NCBI GenBank assembly: GCA_019633425.1
Contig: WSUB01000309.1
Coordinates: forward strand, 1 to 26,880
DNA: 26,880 bases
Direction: 5' to 3'
Source: Tulasnella sp. 424
Lineage: Eukaryota; Basidiomycota; Agaricomycetes; Cantharellales; Tulasnellaceae
Under the pieces are notes generated by a model, which saw nothing but the letters and a program-made list of their open reading frames with translations, searched no databases and had not been told where the DNA came from. A program made the translations under genes and the position numbers. Shown here piece after piece: positions 1-11,086 of the stretch; the stretch's first letter is position 1, and each line of letters starts with the position of its first letter.

Positions 1-629
1 GACCAGCAAAAAGGGCTCTTACTCTTCAGACTAATGACGTAACGGTCAATCCCACTAAGCTCAGGGTCCATATCGTAGCGGCGCGCGGAGGCACCATTTC
101 CCCGACTCTCTGGCCAAGGGGAAAGGGGATCTAGATAATACTTTGTGAACCAATTCAAGCCACCGCGGTACCATTTTAGTTTCAAATTCAGCCACCACCG
201 CTTATCGCGAAATTGTGCGAGGGTATCAAAATGACACTCAAATTTAAAGAGTCAGCGAATCAACTCGAGATACTGCCCATAACACCGCGATTTACTCTGT
301 ATTTTGAGCCTTTGATAAGGGTGACAAAAGATTGATTCCTGACATGTTTGTCGACCGTAGTGTAACCAGAGGAGAACCCGGCGATTTGATTGAATCATAT
401 ATCCATTTCCGTTCACTTGCCAAGCTTCAGAGCACGAGTAATTGAAGCCACCAAAAACAGAATGTATTGAAAAGTCGGGCATAATGTGGAATATCTACTT
501 AAAGACAAACTGAAAACTTGACTCTGTCCGCCTGCTCCACATTGTTGAACTTGAATTTCTCATGCACCCCGCCTGCATGTCACCCCGCTCCGATCGCGAC
601 ATCGCCCCACCCCACCTGCATAGCTTGTG
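1..629. other. Left flank, no gene recognised
   Basis: No convincing coding pattern was found on either strand. The longest open stretch (minus, 252-482) has an amino-acid make-up that resembles no family I know and lacks flanking splice signals. The C-rich stretch at about 565-620, just before the start of the 630 gene, could be part of its promoter or 5' leader; this is inference only. Confidence 0.4.
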
Positions 630-1352
630 ATGTCACAAGCGCAAAACAAATCTGCGGCCCTAGCCAAGGCAGCAACCACGAAATGTAAGGCCGGTGCTGG
701 CCCGGAGTCTCCAAAGTCAGCGTCTTCCATTGCCTTGGGACTCACGTGCCTGCAAAAACCCTGACCACGCAACAAAGTTCTTTATCAAGGACTCTGGGCG
801 GCCTGACCAGCGCCAAGGCGGTTCCGGGACTTTACAATCCATTTGAAGAGGGACCTGGGACGTTTTCTAGTGGCAATCTATTCCAAAGGTCCGGTCAGTA
901 GATCACGGCTTCCCTCAAGATCAAATCACTTACCTGACGCATGCAGGACAGAGTGTAACCATTACCCCAGAGCTAGGGCAGGGCCTAGCAGACCTAAACC
1001 TGAGTCGTGATGAAGGTAAGCTGGAATGATGCCCTCCTTCATTCAAACACTCACCTCATTGTCAGATTATGACCCAAACATTGACCCAGCCTTATATGAC
1101 GAAACATCTCTGGGAAAGCGGCCTAATCAGCAGATCCGGGACCTTATGGACACAACACCACGGGCACCAACAGCTCGATCGACTAAGAACAACCTGAGTG
1201 TCCTGGCGCAAGTCTTTGGGATCCTGCAAGGCATCCAAATGAGCCTCAAGTATGATAGGAAGGACAGGAAGAAGCTACAGTCCTTGCTGGATTCGATGTT
1301 GGAATGTTTGACAACGCTTGAGGATGTTGCCAACAAAGCGTTTGGGAGCTGA
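630..1352 (+). CDS. Small spliced gene of unknown function (about 191 aa)
   Basis: I do not recognise this protein. Four exons can be joined in one frame: 630-745, 790-893, 947-1015 and 1066-1352. The introns are 44, 53 and 50 bases, start with GT and end with AG. The second has a CTGAC branch-like motif near its 3' end, and the third starts GTAAGC. The predicted product has an Ala/Lys/Ser-rich N-terminus, a Gly/Pro-rich middle (LYNPFEEGPG), and a C-terminal half that looks helical with a charged YDRKDRKK patch followed by leucine-rich heptad-like spacing. It has no signal peptide or membrane segment. The ATG at 630 is the first in frame. Phase agreement at three junctions makes a real gene likely. 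It may be a host orphan or transposon cargo. Confidence 0.6.
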
Positions 1353-2206
1353 AGGAAGCTCACAAGGTGGCGATAACTAGATAAAGGAGAGTTGTGGAGG
1401 TATGAGGTTTGAGGGTGCCACCAGCGGTGCAAAAGACGGGGATATGTCTGCGGAGGAGTTTATGACCAAACCTGTGGTACGTTAGCACTCCGGCATGCAA
1501 GTGGAAGGCATAGGGGGACGTGGGGGACAGTTTGAAACGAAACAACAAATGATTGTTTGTTTGTGTGATGTTTGGTTTCGACTATCTTGACTTGGGATGC
1601 TCTTTTGTTGGGACCCATGGCTAGATATCGACCCAGTGCTTAGCAAAGCCCATAGTATCTCTTTGTATGTGTCCCATACGGCTCTAATATTACTCCTCTT
1701 TGTGTTCTGGCTCCTGCAATTGCTGAAAGCATCAGGGTTAGTGAACAGGGAGCCCGTCGATCTGGACTGTTGCTGCTCAGGGTCCCGGTGCACTGCATAA
1801 CACGTACTACCCTCATATCTCAGCCGTATTTCCAATTTTGAGGTATGTCTTTCCTTTGGCGATGAAGGTACAAAAGCTTATGGTGCAGACAAAACCATGA
1901 TATGCTCAACTTTTTGTATGTTTCCATGCTGGACTCCATGTGGATAGCCTCTGTGCCAGAACCTGGTTAATAGCCGCAGGCCGCTGGGCCATTTTGTGGT
2001 CTAGCTATGCTGGACAAAAACACCCAGGTTCCCGCTTTGGAAGGTGTTGTTTGAGCTAGTAGAGCAGATTGGGGGTGGGGGGACTGTGTTATAGAGGGGA
2101 GTTGGGTGGAAGGGGGGGAACCGCTGTGCCATTTCCCTGGCTGGGGTTATAGGGTGCCTTGAAAATGGAAGTGAGGGATTCTTCATGCTCTGGGTATACT
2201 GGGCTG
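1353..2206. other. Intergenic DNA, no gene recognised
   Basis: Open stretches on both strands here (for example minus 1482-1835 and plus 1597-1800) show no domain, no splice pattern and no codon bias that would support a gene. The 3' end of the 630-1352 transcript presumably lies at the start of this stretch. The only structure seen is the G-rich tract listed separately. Confidence 0.45.
2069..2121 (+). other. G-rich tract, possible G-quadruplex
   Basis: The plus strand carries several separate G runs within about 50 bases: GGGGGTGGGGGG, then GGGG, GGG and GGGGGGG. This exceeds the four-run pattern usually needed for an intramolecular G-quadruplex. No gene could be placed next to it, so any function is unknown. 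Confidence 0.4.
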
Positions 2207-2214
2207 ACTTACTG

Positions 2215-2512
2215 GGTCATGATACAAGCAATTGATAGGGTGTGTGGGGAGGCTGGGGGGTGGAGCGGGGTGCAGTCTAGGGGTGCTGCTCCAGCATGGT
2301 GGGCCCGCTTCTGTTGCATCCAGCTCACCCACCAGAGCATCAACCCACACGACACTTGGAATTCTAGGCTATGATGTGCTGGATAGGGTGTGTGAGATGA
2401 CTGGGAGGGTGGAGTCGGGATGTGGTCTAGGCGTGCTGCTCCAGCATGGCCGTGGGCCTGCTCCTCTTGCATCCAGCTCACCCACCACCTCCAAACTGCA
2501 TGGCACTTAGCA
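2215..2512 (+). repeat. Imperfect tandem duplication, about 150-bp unit
   Basis: Two diverged copies lie head to tail. Matching landmarks are GATAGGGTGTGTG (2234 and 2382), GTGCTGCTCCAGCATGG (2283 and 2433), GCATCCAGCTCACCCACCA (2316 and 2469) and CACTT (2353 and 2504). Spacings of 148-153 bases show small indels between copies. No coding frame is conserved between them, so it reads as a decayed non-coding duplication. Confidence 0.8.
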
Positions 2513-2519
2513 TCTCAAA

Positions 2520-2543
2520 CATCATCATAATCATCATCATCGT
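2520..2543 (+). repeat. CAT/ATC trinucleotide microsatellite
   Basis: About eight CAT-type units with one interruption (CATAAT) sit directly after the 150-bp tandem duplication. It is an ordinary simple-sequence repeat. Confidence 0.85.
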
Positions 2544-3185
2544 CACCCCAACGTCCCCCACCGCACCCTCAACCAGCAAGGCAGTTATTCAACCCAAGGC
2601 ATGACGACCCTATTCATGTTCTTACCTGAGGAGCCCCAGTTAAGCCTCCCTTAGGAGGTTACATCTCAGCATCAGCTACTTCTGCTTTAGATATGCAGTG
2701 GCTGGGGTCAAAACACACCACTACATTAAATTCCTTGGATGGAGAAAGACAATGATGTACAGGCAGGTTGTGAGGAGTGGTCAGGTGCTGCAACAGCGAT
2801 GCCACAGGATGCTTGGCGTAAAAATTAGCCATCCCTGGTGATTATACCACAATACTTAATGTGTAACCAGATGATGACAGCTGGAGATGGACTGCAAATG
2901 GTGGTGCAGGGTTGTTAGCTGCTGTGACAGTGGCTGATGACAAACCCCTAAGCAAGAAGTTAAGCGCTAAGGCAATAGGAGGACAACAGCTCACCCAAAC
3001 TAGGATACTATTGCAAGCCGGGATGAGTGGGACATACAAGGCAGACAGGGGAGGTGCAGCGAGCAGCTATGTGCTGTGGCAGCAGTCAGCGAAGCACAAT
3101 TAGGATGTGGATAACTATGCATTCTTGTGATGTAGTTCATCCCAATAAATTTTTGCAAAGCAAAAACATCCAGCCGACAAACAAT
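2544..3185. other. Non-coding DNA 3' of the KDZ transposase gene
   Basis: No gene was recognised. Because the KDZ gene runs on the minus strand and stops at 3186, the terminator-proximal part (about 3000-3185) should hold its 3' untranslated region, and the left end of the KDZ element should lie here or further left. I could not find an inverted repeat pairing this stretch with DNA to the right of 17322. Confidence 0.4.
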
Positions 3186-4954
3186 TTACAAAGTATCAAA
3201 GGGAAGGGGAAGTCCAGCACGGGCAATATTCTCCAACGCATTAGATGCTAACCTTTTGTAGTGATAGGCTGTTCGAAGACTGAAGGCCCGGTATCCAAGT
3301 GAGACATCACTTTCCTCATTGTTGGTAGAATCCAATGGTTGGTGACTGGACCAATCCTGATACGCCCAGCGCAGGGAGAGCGCTATCCGCCCAAGTTCTT
3401 CTCGCAGAAGGTGATTTTCCTCCAGCCAACGATCCAGAGCAGCTTTAGCATGAACCCATTCAAGCCGAATTACTGGAGTCATCACAAGATAATTAGCAAT
3501 GCCAAAGCAACCCATTTGGTGCACTGACCTTCCTGACTCCAATCCTCAATCGCTGCTGCAACATCGGACTCCTGGTGTGGCAGCGGGGCTACAGACCATA
3601 TCCAAGGTAAGGACGAACCCCGGTCCTTATACTTCTCTTCCTCAAGCCATGTTGAGAGAAGAACAAGATCCTTTTGTTCTAGGGGTCTCAGACCCTGAAG
3701 GACATGCCCTTCAGCTCCCAGTCGCATTAGAGCCTCCCAGCTTCTGCGGTAGGCTGCTGACCAGTGCTTCACAGCCATCTCAGCACGCTTGAGAGTCTCT
3801 TGGGTCCGGGTATTAATAGTGTACCCGTTAGTCTTGCAGGCATGCCGTGAGACAAATGACCGCAGTCCCAGCGCTTTGCGCAGTTTCAACAGTGCGTCAA
3901 AAGCAAGGCCAATACGAAGCCGTTTCTCATGAGAGGCCAGCTTCACTAAGCCAAACTGCTGTTGCTGTGCTGATGAGAGGTGGGATGGCACCAAAATGGG
4001 GTCTTGGTGTGGCTCTTTGGGGTGGAGCTGGGACGCTGATAATGGTAGGCCCTGCGAGCGGAGAAATTCATAATGGGAGTCGAGGCCTGTCTCCAGACGC
4101 CCCTTGTGCTTTCGAATCTTCTCCTGAATCGAGGATTTTAAGCCAGGCAGGGCAGTTCGACGATGTTGTTCCAGAAACCCAATATATTTTGCCCTGTGAC
4201 ACCAAACGAGGGAGGCTAGGTCACACCCGCATTTGGCATGGTAGACAGGGATGGTGTGGGAACTTACTGTGATGTCTCAAGTGTAAGCGCTGCATTGAGC
4301 CATGAGAGGCGAGCAAGATGTACTTCCGCAGATGTTTCAGGGTTTGTACTTTCGTCAGCTAGGGTTGGGTCCTCAGCCTCAGAGTTAATCTGAGTTGGCT
4401 TCTCCACAACTCGGGCTCGCTTCTTCCGCCTTTGAGATGTCAATTTTCTGGGCTGCTGCTGGGCCAGCAGGGAGTTCAGGGCACTGACGTCGGCATCGTC
4501 AACCCAATCTGAATCTGAATTGGAAGCACTGCTATTGGCTGCAGAATCTTGGTCTGAAGGCGAGTCAGGAGTCTGATGGCAGTGTGGCTGTTTGGAAGAG
4601 CGGTGGGCCAGTGGAGACGACTGCGGATCCAGCAGGCCCAAAACATAAGTTTGGCTGCTTGGCCTAGGAGGGGATGAAGTGGGGTGGGGTGACGACTGCT
4701 GATTGCTTCCCAGCTGGGGGCCCTGGCTGTTGTTGTTATGATTGTCAGGAGCGCTGGCAGTGTGGGCCTCTTCATCTTTCCAAAGTGTAGCCAGCACTTC
4801 CTTCCGGCTAGGATCTGCACCAACCTTAGCAATAATTCATCAATATAGAGCACTATGGGACCTACACTTTGTTTTAGACTTAGACGGGAGGTATTTGTCT
4901 GGACCAGCCTGAGCTGAAGCAGACTCCAGTTGTTGAATAACCTCCGGTCCAATA
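3186..4954 (-). pseudogene. KDZ transposase, 3' (C-terminal) part, separated by the Plavaka insertion
   Basis: This is the C-terminal region of a KDZ transposase, cut off from its 5' part by the Plavaka element. The frame starts beside the TA duplication (IGPEVIQQLESA) and runs through a 51-base intron (about 4824-4874, GTAGGT...GCAG). It continues through a Ser/Asp/Gln-rich linker with a basic patch (QRRKKRARVV), then a second intron (about 4201-4265). The helical C-terminal region typical of the family follows: KRLRIGLAFDALLKLRKAL, then LRPLEQKDL and LPWIWSV. A third intron (about 3476-3530) precedes the last exon (RLEWVHAKA, LLREELGRI). No stop interrupts this part. Without the 5' half it cannot be expressed as a transposase. 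Confidence 0.85.
4953..4954. repeat. Target-site duplication TA, left
   Basis: TA directly precedes the left inverted repeat; the same dinucleotide follows the right one at 11474-11475. One TA belongs to the codon boundary ACT-ATT of the interrupted KDZ gene. Because TA is palindromic, it could instead be counted as part of a 12-bp inverted repeat. Confidence 0.65.
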
Positions 4955-4964
4955 TGTCGGAAAA
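4955..4964 (+). repeat. Left terminal inverted repeat of the Plavaka element
   Basis: TGTCGGAAAA is the exact reverse complement of 11464-11473. Weaker similarity continues inward, with AGTG and ATAATGC in matching order at both ends. Confidence 0.85.
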
Positions 4965-5723
4965 CCCCCGGCTGCCTGGGAGTGCGGTATAATGCATTAT
5001 ATCCCGAAAAGGTCCGGCTTGCATAACATCGCGTGTTAAGCCGGGTGACGTCTTACAAGGCGAACCCTGACCGTACAAGGCCAGAACAACCCTAATCGGG
5101 ATGCCGCTTAACGCACTTCTCACCGGATTGGAAGGCATTTTTCATGCGTAACGGGCCTTACAAGGCTTATTATTCAGTCTTACATGTATAATGTGTATCA
5201 AGGCAATGTCATGCCTTATAATTATCCTCACGGCCTTTTCATTCCAGGTACGGGATTCGTGTCATTTCTTCGTTACTGCCACTCTAATATCATCGCTGGT
5301 CATTAGCGATTTCACACCCAGACATAAAACATACACAAATATATTATAGCTATTAGAACTATGCAAAGGTTAATATCCCTCCCTCCGCGCTAGGTGCATG
5401 CGTTACAACGCCTCGTTTGCATGATCACCTGTCTCCTCACAGCTACTTGCTATCAGTGGTTGACCTGCGCTACCAACGTAGTCAAGCCCCTAGGTTTGAT
5501 TCCAAAAGCCATCAGCGGCTGGCTCTATGGTACTGTGAATTGGACTTACTTTGGTGCGACCTCTTCAGGCGAGAGGGCTCGCCTATTTATGCGAAGCAGC
5601 GGAGCCGAGCTCTGCCGATGGTGGTCTGTCCCAAACCCGAATCCGCCCGGTTTCACTCTAGGATCGTATTAAGACACACACGGAGGAGGCAAGGAATAGA
5701 ATTGTGCAGTGAACAAGCTGAAA
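4965..5723. other. Left non-coding terminal region of the Plavaka element
   Basis: This lies between the left terminus and the transposase stop codon. It holds the left subterminal repeats and presumably the 3' untranslated region of the transposase. Open stretches on the plus strand (5394-5860) and minus strand (4476-5138) run across known exons or the element boundary and show no domain, so they are not called. Confidence 0.6.
5052..5220 (+). repeat. Left subterminal repeats, AAGGC motif
   Basis: Short related motifs cluster 100-265 bases from the left end: CTTACAAGGC (5052), CGTACAAGGC (5072), GCCTTACAAGGC (5155, nearly palindromic), TATCAAGGC (about 5196) and GCCTTATA (5213, inverted). 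The same motif family recurs near the right end. In plant CACTA elements comparable subterminal repeats bind the accessory TnpA protein. Binding by the DUF6698-like protein here is inference. Confidence 0.6.
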
Positions 5724-8700
5724 CTAAGTACCGTAAACGTAGCTGGGATCTAATCGAAGAATCATATCGTAATCCACGAGGTCATTCACAAAGAACCGAG
5801 GTCCCACTGCCCCGGCCCCTGCGCTCTCGAAGGTCGGCGAGAGAAATACAGCACGTTTAATAGAAGACGTCAGAATGAACTCATCCTCCTTACACTCTTC
5901 AACAACAGCCATCCCTATTGCCACTTCCGGAGCTTGACGGACAATACGGGCACGAGAGACAACGGCCATATCCCAGGTACGACCCAACCCATAACACCGG
6001 AAGAGTAGTCTAAGTCTGGCAAAACCCAGTTGGCCAGAGACCTCATCGGATAGGAGAACTGCATCGTAGCGGGGTTTCCCATGAAAGGATGGATGGGCAT
6101 GGACAAGATCGACTTTTGCGCTCCAATCATCGTACAATAAGTAGGGTACTCGGAGGCGCTTGAAAGGGAAAATCTGGATAAAAGATGCTCGGAATCACAA
6201 CGAGGAGCAGATAATGCTGCATGGCACTACTCACCATGAGACTATCAAGTGAGGCTTGACCTCCAGCCGAGGATACGTTGTCCTCTGCAGCCAAGCTGAC
6301 CAGGAACTGGCACAATCGAAAATGGAAGCTGTTGAGATTGTAGCGGTTGTCGATCTCGATAGCGTGAACCGGGATCGATCTGTCGGGAGCTTCTAGGTGT
6401 GGGCTTTCATGGGGGTTTGAGCGCTTCGAAGGTGAGTCTGAGATGAGATTGACCTCCATGGCTTGATTATACAGATCAACTGTACGGCGTATTCTTCGGA
6501 TTGCAGTTAAGGAATCAAATTGAGATGCCATCTAAGAAGAGAAGCTATTAAGCACTGTTCTGCACGAAACAGCAGCTGCAATACAAATTACCTGAGCTTC
6601 AAATTCTTTCGCATTTGTTTGCCGGAAGGTGGCTTTCATGAGGACATGCATTCCCTCACCGAGTATAGTGTTGTAGTGCGTTGATGTGCACTTCCTCCAC
6701 AAATGATCCAGCAAATGCGAAAGATAGTGCATCTTTGGGAAGTTGAACTCTTTCAACACACTTCCCGATAAATCCTGCGCATTGAGAAATAATGAGCATT
6801 CACCTGGATACAAGAGAAGCATGCAACAAATGCTCACATTGACCATGGTAGCAAAATCATCACGGGCCTTTCTAGCCTTCGCTAACCGGGTCGGAGTAAT
6901 AACGTGAAGTCCAGCATACATTCGTAACTGAGCCAGTGAGCGGACAGTGCAAAGCACTTGCAAGGTGGGACCGTTCAGCATGTCGTGAACACAAGGAAGG
7001 ATTCGCTATATTGATCTAGGGTCAGTCATTTTGTAATGGGGTGAGTAACAAGTTTCTTACCTTCATGATTGAGAAATGCGTCCGACTGTCAACAAAAGTC
7101 AAGTCAACAACCTTCTCAAGATGGTCTACACTCGGCCACGAGGGAAGAAGGCTAAATCTACAGATGGAACAAAGTGAGATAGCAGATCCAACATAGAGTA
7201 AGCCAGGGGCCTACCGGTCGTCAATGACGGTGATATTTTCACCGCTGGATACGTCACGGATACAACGGACAAGCTCTGGCCACATGTGGCGACCCCACAA
7301 TCCACCGTCGAAGAAATGGAGGACATCGAAACACATTGCCCGGTGAGGGTCTGTATGTTCGAGATGCCAAAAGGCGTTCTTGTGAACTATTAGCTTTTGA
7401 TGTTGTTCTCGGTTAAAAGTAACACTTACGAACACAGCTCTCAAGGAATATGCCTTCAATACTTCTTCAGCTTTGCCACTCTCACCCACTCTTCGATATT
7501 CGAGAGCTTCCTGATATGCATTGCGTGACTGCTGGGCTGTACGTGAGGGATAACGTGTTGCAATATCAGAAAGGGCATGACGGGGAACAAGGCACACGGG
7601 ACAGGGGTGGAGAGAATTAACACCACGGATAAGTGTCATGTCAATCCTGAGGCATTGGAGGCGATGAGATAATGAATTTAGTTATCGCTCAGCAACTCAC
7701 TGCTCCTCATAGTCTCCAGACGCGAATTTTATAAGAATATATAGCGTTCGTAAGACGGCATCAGCGCAAATGACACCATACCCGACCCGAGATGAGTCGA
7801 TTATTGAGGCAAAAACTGCCAGCAGAACTTGATGGTAAAGTTGGCGCTTGTAGTTGATATATTCTGAAGATGACTTCTCCTCCTCAACGTCATATATCTA
7901 ACATTGTGGAGAGCGGGTATTAGATATTCCTTCAATGCCCAAGTCCCATAATGGCGCGAGAGACTTACTTGAGGAATATACGCAATCAAAGTCCCACCCC
8001 CATGTTCACCTCGAGAATTTCGGATAGATGCCGGAAGGTTTCCGATCCAAGCAATCACCGGATGAAAAGTTCGTCCATTGAATGACGATACGGTTGTCTT
8101 GTCTGAGTAAAGGAAGATCGGAACGATAACTCCATCATCGCCAATGGCATCCTAAGCATGGTAAACATATAAGTTCCAGTTATCAGTTGTAGGACGGAGC
8201 TTACCTGATCCTCCCACCAATCTTGTCCACTCCAGGGCTCATCAACATATTGGACTTCTCGTTCTCCAAAAATATGGTACTTTCGAACCGGGTACCATCG
8301 AAAGTGGGGGAGGAGAATTGGGTCTTTGACAACTGTGGAAACCCAGTCCCGAATGGACCGCAAAAAAACACCATGTTCTTCGTGCACGGAATCTCCATTG
8401 GTAGCTTGATATGAAGACAATATCCGAGTTTCCTTAAACTAGTATCCACAGCCATCAGTGAATGTATCTAAGCAAAGAGGCAACCTCATACCGCGACTGT
8501 TGGCTCGATAGACATCTTGACATGCTGCTCAAGCTCCTCTGCGGTCTCCATGGTGACAAAAACCTGACTTGCCCAAGTTGTATGGAGCCGCTTTAGAAGA
8601 TCGTTGATAACTGCAGATGACAGACGGTGTTCGGTGACAAACTCGGCGAAGTCAAAGTCGGCAAAAGTTGGGAATGGGGTGTATGGCTTAGATGGCATCT

Positions 8701-9287
8701 CTCCATCTATATGATAATCCGTTTCCTCTAGAGACTCTTCATAAGAAGAGAAGGTTTGAGATGGTTGCTTGCTTGCTGGGTGGTAGTCGAAGTGAATATG
8801 ACCCTCAAATTCGTCACGGTTGCCAAGTAGAGCATTTGAATGACGAGCGGAATCTGCCGGCCCATCTGAAAGTGGAACTTGAATTCCTGCCGACGGATCG
8901 AAGGGGGCTATTCGTTCTTGAAGATCTTGGGGACCTGGGAAAAGGCGGTAAACCAGATGGCCCGCCGAAGTTGCACTGACTTACTCGAATGGGCTATACT
9001 ATGTTGATCAGCTGGAATATGTTGTGTGCTACGAGCAAGGCGCAGCTCTTGCAGTGCTCGATCATGGACCACCTGAAGCCGTTGTACTTCTGGATTGTTA
9101 AGTTCACACTGCGAAACATTGACGGGCCATGCTCACGTTTCTGGCGTTGACTGACTTGTAGGCAGGCGGCTCGGTGCCTTTGATATGCTCCATGTGTAGT
9201 GCTGTGGAAGACAGAGCAGATATCGCATTGCTTTTGGTGTTGGTGGAGGCTGGAGAGATGTCGGCCGGAGGGGGGGGGATGTGACAT
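5724..9287 (-). CDS. Plavaka-type (CACTA superfamily) transposase, apparently intact
   Basis: This is the DNA transposase of the nested element, expected to cut and join DNA at the terminal repeats in the nucleus. A C2HC zinc finger (C-x2-C-x13-H-x3-C, CDICSVF...RHRAAC) lies near the N-terminus. The Plavaka core follows: LLPHFRWYPVRKY and DEPWSGQDWW, then the FLYSDKTTVSSF segment, IAWIGNLPASIRN, and SLHPCPVCLVPRHAL. After these come FWHLEHTDPHRAMCFDVLHF with GLWGRHMWPE, then FNFPKMHYLSHL with HYNTILGEGMH, and a C-terminal domain with KPRYDAVLL and VDYDMILRL. More than ten short introns can be spliced with frame retained; examples are 50 bases with GTAAGT...CCCAG near 8940-8990 and 49 bases with GTCAGT...CGCAG near 9110-9160. 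I estimate 900-950 aa. The ATG at 9287 is chosen because it leaves about 100 bp to the divergent gene; an upstream ATG at 9362 leaves only 25. I saw no stop or frameshift. Confidence 0.88.
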
Positions 9288-9387
9288 GTCGAGACGAGGT
9301 ACTGGCCTGATCTGAAATGGCGGGGTTTTTTTCGTTCTCCCCCCTTGTCTCGCGTTCCTCACCCCTCACGCCCCAGCCAAAAGAGTC
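9288..9387. promoter_or_regulatory. Compact divergent promoter between transposase and DUF6698-like gene
   Basis: The two start codons of the Plavaka element face away from each other across about 100 bp, so both transcripts must start within or very near this stretch. It contains pyrimidine-rich runs (for example GGGTTTTTTTCGTTCTCC) and lies next to a nine-G run inside the transposase 5' coding end. No TATA box was recognised. Co-regulation is inferred from spacing only. Confidence 0.5.
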
Positions 9388-11086
9388 ATGGCGCACTCAG
9401 ACAATTCGCTCCGGTCGGTTACTCCACCCAGCCATAGGATAAGAGACGCTTCCAGGGGAACGGCCTTTGATGGACTCGACGAGGATCTTAGTGAGGTGGA
9501 AAACTCGCGGTCAGCTCTGCGACAGGTAAGTCTACTGGATAGCTTCATTCTCGACACGTCACTTACCTATCAAAAAGGTTATGCGAAACCTTCAAACCGA
9601 GCTGGCAGAAAAGAATCAGGTTATCGAAGAGCAACAGGATACCATTCAACAACTCCAGAGCGATGTACAAGGATTGAAGAAGACAGCAATCAAACGGCGG
9701 AAGCGTGCTACAGCGGTACCTGTCAATGAGAGCGAGCAGTTGTTAGAACTGGCCGCGAAGAAATTTACGGTCATGAATCACTTCTATATCGCGGACCCCA
9801 ATGCCTTTCTTAAGGTCCCGTTATCACAGACGTGGACAGACAGAAGCCGATTCGACTCTCAGCAAAACCAAGATGAAGGCTCGGTACGAGAGCTGGATGA
9901 GTTGCTTTCAGATGATCTGAAAGAGCAAAGAATCCGGTCCGCAGATTGCTGGGCAGCTGTGGTAAGAGTGTAATTCCAACCCTGACTGACGCGGTTTAGC
10001 TCACCGCCCCTATTTAGTTCGAGCAAGCCCAGCAAGACGAACGTCACTCCATGACCCACCGTATCCGCACCAGCAACACCACAGCTGTTTTTGGGAGTGA
10101 AATCGCGGCCGAGTTAGAAGCACGGCATAGATCAAGGTCAACGCTGCTCCAACAGAGGCTAGGTTTCAACACCGAAAGCGGGTCATACGAGAGAGTCCCC
10201 CCGATCCTGCGAGCTAATCCGGACGAACCTGCCTCAAAGAGTAATATGCTTAATTCTCTGGTGGTGAAGAGGGTTAGGAAAGAATCTTCCTAGCTTGGAT
10301 ATTATCTCACCGTTCTGTTCAAGCAGGTTATCCAGGCAATGCTAATGGGTCCGGCAAGCTTAGGAAAGAACCAGGATCCGGATGTCAGCCTGAGCGCAAA
10401 GTGCAACGGAAAGATATGGAGTGTCACCTCAGTAACCCCGGGGATCATTGCTTTTGCGGCGATTCTGGTGAGAGGCTGTGCACGACTGGAATAGGATTCA
10501 CTTAACACTGAGTGGACGTTAGATTCGCTACGCTCTTTCACCCGACAATGAGTTTGGTCCAACGGGCCAAACCTCTGGTATATCTTACCTTGAAGACTTC
10601 GAATACTACAAGAAGTGCCTCCTTGTCGGACAGCGGAAGAAAGTTAGACAGGTGCTGGACCTCTTCGACAACCTCAATGGCGCCCTGTTTCCGCACCATA
10701 AGGCAAGCTGGAGAGACCGGAGAGACAACCAGAGCAGCTCAGCTGCAGAAGACGATGAACTATTTCGGGAAATCGCTGAAGCTGTGTCAGAGGAGGAAGG
10801 CGAGGAAGAGGATTGTCGCATGGAGCGTACCAATGTGTTGTCCCCGGCAGTGAGAGCGGAGTCATCATTGTCAACTGACCAAATGCCTTCGGATATGCTT
10901 GTAGATGGCAGTGACAAGATGACGACGGAGCCCTTGAGTCGGAATGGTGAAGAGGAGACTGAGAAGCAAGTGGAAGGTGGTGGGGATGTGGCGAGGGGTG
11001 GTGATCGACCGAAGAGGGGAGGGACCACAGGAAAGCGAGGTGCTCCGAAGCCGAAGAGGGGGACCGGCAAGAAGAAGGGAATTTAA
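9388..11086 (+). CDS. DUF6698-like protein, accessory gene of the Plavaka element (493 aa)
   Basis: The molecular role is unknown. Five exons join in frame: 9388-9525, 9578-9961, 10018-10272, 10327-10467 and 10523-11086, with 50-56-base introns. Residues about 47-85 form a coiled coil (QTELAEKNQVIEEQQDTIQQ) followed by a basic KRRKRA patch. Residues about 285-360 carry the recognisable DUF6698-type segment: WSVTSVTPGIIAFAAI, then IRYALSP, then a tyrosine- and leucine-rich helix ending NGALFP. An acidic stretch (EEEGEEEDC) and a Lys/Arg/Gly-rich tail (about residues 465-493) follow, as in DNA- or chromatin-binding proteins. It lies wholly between the inverted repeats of the Plavaka element and is divergent from its transposase. 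This suggests an accessory transposition role similar to TnpA, an inference. No disabling change was seen. The family match is from memory of the domain pattern. Confidence 0.75.

Noticed and set aside
560..775. Minus-strand open frame of 71 codons
   Set aside because: It is antisense to the first exon of the 630-1352 gene and has no support of its own.
4476..5138. Long minus-strand open frame of about 220 codons
   Set aside because: It crosses the Plavaka boundary and overlaps a well-supported KDZ exon in another frame; it has no domain.
5394..5860. Two overlapping plus-strand open frames at the left side of the Plavaka element
   Set aside because: They run antisense to or into the transposase 3' end and show no recognisable protein or splice context.
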